64,000 bases of DNA, taken from Paenibacillus sp. FSL R5-0912. GTDB taxonomy: Bacteria > Bacillota > Bacilli > Paenibacillales > Paenibacillaceae. Position numbers and translations under genes: made by a program. The notes beneath the pieces are model-generated. The model was not told where the DNA came from. It was given only the letters and a program-made list of their open reading frames with translations, and searched no databases. Within the stretch, counting starts at the first letter, position 1. Each line of letters starts with the position of its first letter. The stretch is from positions 2,852,001 to 2,916,000 of the forward strand of contig NZ_CP009282.1 in NCBI RefSeq assembly GCF_000758605.1, written 5' to 3'. Shown here piece by piece: positions 59,932 through 64,000 of this stretch.

Positions 59932-60903
59932 ATGAAATTGGGTGGGAGTGTCACGGATTTGAACCGGAAGAGCAAACTTCAGGCAACCAGAATCAGGTCC
60001 GCCAGCAAGTGGAGGCTCGCCTGGAGAAACAGGGATTATTATGTGCTGCTGATACCCGGTCTGCTGTTTCTGCTGCTCTTCAAATATACACCGCTGTACG
60101 GGGTGCTGATCGCCTTTCAGGATTTCAACATTTTCGAGGGCATCAGAGGCAGTGAATGGGTAGGGCTGGAGCAATTCCATAAGCTTATCCAATCGGACGA
60201 ATTCGGAAGGGTATTCATGAATACGCTGCTTATCAGTGTCTACAAAATTGTCCTGCTGTTCCCGGTGCCAATCTTCATTGCGCTGGTGCTGAACGAGGTC
60301 AGGCTGATGTTCTTCAAACGGACGATCCAGACGATTATTTATCTCCCGCATTTTCTGTCCTGGGTGATTATTTCCGGGTTGTTCGTCACCATACTCTCCA
60401 CCTCGGGCGGACTGGTCAATACTATCATTCAATGGTTCGGCGGAGAACCGGTGAGCTTTTTTGTCAGCAATGATTATTTCCGCAGTGTGGTTGTCTTTAC
60501 GGCCGGCTGGAAGGAATCAGGGTGGAACGCGATCGTCTTCATTGCCGCTATTGCCGGAATCGATCAGGAGCAATACGAGGCGGCTGCCATTGACGGGGCG
60601 GGGCGAATCCGCAGAATGCTGCATATCTCACTGCCGGGTATTCTGCCGACTGTGGTGCTGATGTTCATTCTCCGGCTGGGCTCGGTGCTTGATGCGGGAA
60701 CGGAGCAGATTCTGACCATGTACAATCCGGTAGTCTATGAGACAGCAGATGTGATCGGCACCTTCGTCTATCGCATCGGGCTGGGTAAAATGGATTACAG
60801 CTTCAGCACCGCGGTTGGCCTGTTCAACTCGGTGGTAGGCTTCATCCTCATCGTTTCGGGAAATTATATCAGCCGGAAGCTGCTGAACCGCGGAATCTGG
60901 TAG
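59932..60903 (+). CDS. ABC sugar permease, LplB-like
   Basis: A 323-residue permease with six helices. KYTPLYGVLIAFQDFNIFEG after helix 1 is typical of the LplB/YtcP type, and the EAA loop is EAAAIDGAGRIRRMLHISLP. It pairs with the next gene as a heterodimer. A polar N-terminal tail of about 35 residues precedes helix 1. The start may be ATG 59932 or TTG 59938, since GGGGGTG directly precedes the ATG. No ATPase gene is present; such systems normally share an MsmX-type ATPase encoded elsewhere. Confidence 0.88.
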   Translation: MKLGGSVTDLNRKSKLQATRIRSASKWRLAWRNRDYYVLLIPGLLFLLLFKYTPLYGVLIAFQDFNIFEGIRGSEWVGLEQFHKLIQSDEFGRVFMNTLLISVYKIVLLFPVPIFIALVLNEVRLMFFKRTIQTIIYLPHFLSWVIISGLFVTILSTSGGLVNTIIQWFGGEPVSFFVSNDYFRSVVVFTAGWKESGWNAIVFIAAIAGIDQEQYEAAAIDGAGRIRRMLHISLPGILPTVVLMFILRLGSVLDAGTEQILTMYNPVVYETADVIGTFVYRIGLGKMDYSFSTAVGLFNSVVGFILIVSGNYISRKLLNRGIW

Positions 60904-60927
60904 GCGGGAAAGGAGACAGTATAATCC

Positions 60928-61803
60928 ATGACCAAACGAACCAAAGGCGACAGGCTGCTCGATATTTTTGTCTACCTGTTCCTGATTACGCTCGGAGTGA
61001 TGATGCTGCTGCCGCTGGTTAACGTATTATCGAAATCGGTCAGTGAAGAATGGGCGATTACTTCGGGGAAAGTAGGCATTCTGCCGGTAGGCTTCCAGCT
61101 CGACACCTTGCGGGAGGTTATCTCTTCCTCAATGTTCATCCGGGCGTTCAGCGTATCCGTAGGCGTCACGGTAGTGGGGACCCTGATCTCCATCTTAATG
61201 ACAGCACTGACGGCCTATCCGTTATCCAAACGGAATCTGCCGGGCATCTCCTTCTTCATGGTGCTGTTCATCTTCACGATGCTGTTCAGCGGCGGGCTTA
61301 TTCCCAATTATCTGCTAATGCGCCAGCTGCATCTGATCAATAATCTGTGGGTGCTTATCCTGCCCGGAATGATCAGTGTGTTCAACATGCTGGTAATCAA
61401 AAGCTACTACGAGAGTCTTCCCGAAGCCCTGGAGGAGTCCGCGCGGATCGACGGGGCCAAGACGTACACGATTCTATTCCGGATTATTCTGCCGCTCAGT
61501 ATGCCGGTGATTGCCACGATCGCGCTTTTCTATGCCGTCGGGTACTGGAATGATTACTTCGGGCCAATGATCTACATCAACGATACCGCGCTTAAGACCC
61601 TGCAGCTCTATTTGCAGGATGTGGTGATGGATGCCAGTGCCGCCAATGCCGTCAATAAAAGTGTGGATGACCTGATGAACATGTCACCGGAAGGCATACG
61701 TGCGGCAACGGTGGTCGCTTCGACGGTCCCGATTCTGTTCGTATACCCGTTCCTGCAGAAGTATTTCATCAAAGGCGTGCTGATTGGCTCGGTTAAAGGC
61801 TGA
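60928..61803 (+). CDS. ABC sugar permease, YtcP/LplC-like
   Basis: A 291-residue permease with six helices. NVLSKSVSEEWAI follows helix 1, and the EAA loop is EESARIDGAKTYTILFRIILP. The end (KYFIKGVLIGSVKG) is the standard C-terminus of this family. It is 24 bp after the first permease, with GGAAAGGAG before the ATG. It forms the second half of the membrane channel for the binding protein that follows. Confidence 0.9.
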   Translation: MTKRTKGDRLLDIFVYLFLITLGVMMLLPLVNVLSKSVSEEWAITSGKVGILPVGFQLDTLREVISSSMFIRAFSVSVGVTVVGTLISILMTALTAYPLSKRNLPGISFFMVLFIFTMLFSGGLIPNYLLMRQLHLINNLWVLILPGMISVFNMLVIKSYYESLPEALEESARIDGAKTYTILFRIILPLSMPVIATIALFYAVGYWNDYFGPMIYINDTALKTLQLYLQDVVMDASAANAVNKSVDDLMNMSPEGIRAATVVASTVPILFVYPFLQKYFIKGVLIGSVKG

Positions 61804-61867
61804 GGCAAGTTTGGTACGAAGTAAGACTGGAAGCTTAAGCTCACAAAACTTATAGGGGGTTATGTTA

Positions 61868-63427
61868 ATGAAACAGACGAAGTGGCTGTCACTCCTGCTG
61901 AGTACCGGGCTGCTGCTCGCTGCAACTGCCTGTGGTTCTTCTAACAACACGAATAGTAACGGGGGGAACGCTTCAACAGCAGCACCAGCTTCTGCAGAAG
62001 CAACTTCCGCACCGGCAACGTCAGAGAATGCTGCCAAGCCGGAGTTGAAATCGCTTAATCTGTGGTCGAAGGATGATTACAATACGTATCCGCTGGCCAA
62101 GGTGATCGAAGAGCGGACCGGCTATAAGGTGAAGTATGAGATGCTTCCCGCCGACAAGGCGATGGATAAGCTCAATCTGCTGATCTCCTCTGCCGAGCCG
62201 TATGATGTCATTACCATTTCCGGTGAAAAAGCCGTGTATACCGATTATGCCAAAATGGGCGCACTGGTGGATCTGACCCCGCTCATCGAGGAGTTCGGCG
62301 ATAATATCAAAGCTTCCATCTCCCAGGCGTCCTTCGATGCAATGAAAATTGACGGCAAAATCTATGGTATTCCCAACAGCTCCTCACAATTTGCCGGTGC
62401 CGATCTGATGATCCGCCAGGACTGGCTCGATAAGCTGGGGCTGAAGACGCCGACTACGCTGGATGAATTCACGGAAGTGCTGAAGGCATTCAAGGAGAAG
62501 GACCCAGGCGGAACAGGGAACAGCGGCGCTCCGATGTCAATTGACGGTGCACTGGCAACGACGGCGAATATTACAGGTGCCTTCGGAATAGGCACAAGCT
62601 GGAATACAGTGGACGGCAAGCTGGTTCCTGCCCCGCTGCATCCGGGCTTCAAGGAATATTTGACGTACATGTCCGGTCTGTATAAGCAGGGTCTGCTCGA
62701 TAAGGAATTTGCCGTGAACAAGGATGCTACTCTGAAGGAGAAATTCACCAGCGGCAAGATCGGGGTTATTCAGCTGCCTTGGTATGATATTCCCGGAATT
62801 GCTGATGCCTTGACCAAGAACTTTCCTGATGCCAAATATGCTTATCTTCCTGCCCTCAAAGGCAAAGACGGTCAAATGGGCCTCGGCATGAGCGGCGGGT
62901 TCGACCGTATTACCTTCATTCCGAAATCTGCGAAGCATCCTGAAGATGCGATGAAATGGATCAACGCCAAGCTGGAAAAAGAAACCTTCAAGCTGATTGC
63001 CATCGGTGAAGAAGGCAAACATCATACCTATAAAGACGGTGTATACAGTCCGATCCTGCCGCTGTTCACGGACGAACGCGGCAACGCCAGCAATTATCTG
63101 ACTGGTATAGACGAGAAGCTGTACCCGATCTATTGGCAGGCCCGGGTGCAGAAGGATGCGCGTCTGTTTGCAGGCTTCTCTTATCTGAACAATGAGCTTC
63201 CGGCGGAAGCGAGAATTGCTGATCCGCTGGCGCTGGCTCCATCCCTGCCGGAATATTCGAAGAACAATGCTTCGCTGAATCAGATGATTAATGATTTCGC
63301 TGTCAAAGTCATTGTCGGTGAAGAGTCCCCGGATGCCGTGGCTGATTTCGCCGAGAAATATAATGCTGCTGGCGGAGAAGCCAGCACCAAAGAGGTGAAT
63401 GACTGGTATGCTACAGTGAAGAAATAG
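61868..63427 (+). CDS. Sugar ABC transporter substrate-binding lipoprotein
   Basis: A 519-residue extracellular solute-binding protein. The signal peptide ends at the lipobox LAATAC, with Cys22 as lipid anchor, followed by an Asn/Ser/Ala-rich tether. The mature domain begins KSLNLWSKDDYNTYPLAKVI and has the length (about 500) of LplA-type binding proteins for oligosaccharides. ATG 61868 is used because GGGGG lies eight bases upstream; ATG 61862 is in frame but too close. The ligand is unknown. It completes the uptake set of two permeases plus binding protein under YesM/YesN. Confidence 0.88.
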   Translation: MKQTKWLSLLLSTGLLLAATACGSSNNTNSNGGNASTAAPASAEATSAPATSENAAKPELKSLNLWSKDDYNTYPLAKVIEERTGYKVKYEMLPADKAMDKLNLLISSAEPYDVITISGEKAVYTDYAKMGALVDLTPLIEEFGDNIKASISQASFDAMKIDGKIYGIPNSSSQFAGADLMIRQDWLDKLGLKTPTTLDEFTEVLKAFKEKDPGGTGNSGAPMSIDGALATTANITGAFGIGTSWNTVDGKLVPAPLHPGFKEYLTYMSGLYKQGLLDKEFAVNKDATLKEKFTSGKIGVIQLPWYDIPGIADALTKNFPDAKYAYLPALKGKDGQMGLGMSGGFDRITFIPKSAKHPEDAMKWINAKLEKETFKLIAIGEEGKHHTYKDGVYSPILPLFTDERGNASNYLTGIDEKLYPIYWQARVQKDARLFAGFSYLNNELPAEARIADPLALAPSLPEYSKNNASLNQMINDFAVKVIVGEESPDAVADFAEKYNAAGGEASTKEVNDWYATVKK

Positions 63428-63458
63428 TGTCATAGAAAACTTTTTAGGAGGCAAAAGA

Positions 63459-64000
63459 ATGAACAGCTACAGGATGCGGAGCAGTGAGATTCCGCTGCAG
63501 GATTCCTGGGATGTCATCGTTGCAGGCGGCGGGCCGGCGGGTTGTACGGCGGCCGCTGCCGCAGCCCGGGAAGGGGCAAAGACGCTGCTAATCGAAGCAA
63601 CAGGCAGCCTGGGCGGAATGGGCACATCGGGACTTGTGCCTGCCTGGTGCCCGTTCTCGGATATGAAGACGATCATCTACCGGGGACTGGCGATGAAGGT
63701 GTTTGAAGCCTTGAAGGCGCAGATGCCTCATGTAAGCAAAGAGGCGATGGACTGGGTTCCGATCGAGCCCGAGAAGCTCAAGGTCATCTATGATGAGCTG
63801 GTATCCGGAGCAGGGGCCGCGGTGCTGTTCAATACGCAGCTGGGTTCCGTGGAGGCGGATGAGGAAGGTAATGTGCTGGCGCTGATCACTGCCAGCAAGA
63901 ATGGACTGCAGGCGCTGAAGGCTAAGGTCTATATCGACTGCACGGGCGATGCCGATGTAGCAGCCTGGGCGGGAGCAGAATATCTCAAGGGAGATACGGC
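63459..64000 (+). CDS. FAD-dependent oxidoreductase (5' part only)
   Basis: Only the first 180 codons lie in the window. AGGAGG precedes ATG 63459. The FAD-binding motif VIVAGGGPAGCTAAAAAA is near residue 18, followed by LLIEATGSLGGMGTSG and, later, YIDCTGDADVAAWAG, a pattern of the FAD_oxidored (PF12831-type) family often found next to sugar ABC genes. It is 31 bp after the binding-protein gene and probably belongs to the same operon, acting on the imported compound. The substrate is unknown. Confidence 0.8.
   Translation, partial: MNSYRMRSSEIPLQDSWDVIVAGGGPAGCTAAAAAAREGAKTLLIEATGSLGGMGTSGLVPAWCPFSDMKTIIYRGLAMKVFEALKAQMPHVSKEAMDWVPIEPEKLKVIYDELVSGAGAAVLFNTQLGSVEADEEGNVLALITASKNGLQALKAKVYIDCTGDADVAAWAGAEYLKGDT

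Overview
The window looks like chromosome from a Paenibacillus-type, spore-forming Firmicute. The grounds are gene content and style (Bacillus-like yhaO/yhaN, ykvI, xpt, YjbM-type alarmone synthetase, a YjcZ-type sporulation mini-gene, and a YesM/YesN plus LplABC-like sugar module), strong AGGAGG ribosome sites and sigma-A type promoters. Species assignment is inference. Most of the window is moderately GC-rich; yhaN is conspicuously GC-rich, and about 39.2-43.6 kb is visibly AT-rich.

Layout. 0-9.3 kb: 3' end of an ammonium transporter, a GlnD-like DUF294 nucleotidyltransferase overlapping a DnaQ-type exonuclease, a JAMM peptidase, a TlpA-like thioredoxin, citramalate synthase (cimA), DNA polymerase IV, ferredoxin, a YkuD L,D-transpeptidase and a 45-residue membrane peptide. 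9.5-14.3 kb: pyrD, a small alarmone synthetase, a DUF309 protein, an RsmF-like rRNA methyltransferase and an RsuA-type pseudouridine synthase, probably one or two operons. 14.3-18 kb: a Cof phosphatase set in repeat-rich non-coding DNA, a YjcZ mini-gene, and a second RsmF-like gene on the minus strand. 18.1-28.3 kb: a GT4 glycosyltransferase followed by yhaO/yhaN, ykvI, xpt and small or unrecognised genes. 28.7-31.3 kb: tRNA-Leu(CAG) with clear promoter and terminator, degraded ORFs, and an XRE regulator/membrane protein pair followed by a seven-helix protein carrying presenilin-like motifs. 31.4-36.5 kb: a catabolic operon (transporter, hydantoinase/oxoprolinase, HExxH protein, GntR regulator) with repeated ACATGT-type operators in front. 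36.6-38.9 kb: PadR plus DUF2812 pair and an unrecognised protein.

39.2-56.0 kb is the most interesting part: an Agr-type peptide quorum-sensing system joined to a compact hybrid lipopeptide/polyketide cluster. A divergent agrC/agrA-like pair faces agrB. The plus strand then runs through a 31-codon ORF, a thioester-reductase-like enzyme, an AgrD-like pheromone precursor (43390-43539), an MFS exporter, an acyl-AMP ligase fused to a carrier domain, a C-A-T NRPS whose specificity code reads as the threonine code DFWNIGMVHK, a KS-(dead AT)-ACP-TE polyketide synthase, a stand-alone acyltransferase with an extra C-terminal domain, and an HXXEE membrane protein. The AT-like segment in the PKS has lost its GHSxG serine (Asp in that place), and the next gene supplies an intact acyltransferase. 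The expected product is an N-acyl-threonine extended by one malonate unit. The pheromone gene sits inside the biosynthetic transcription unit, so the cluster could amplify its own signal.

56.3-64 kb: a YesN/YesM two-component system, two LplB/YtcP-like permeases, a lipoprotein binding protein and the start of an FAD-dependent oxidoreductase, a carbohydrate-uptake locus that runs off the window. No insertion sequence, prophage or CRISPR array was seen.
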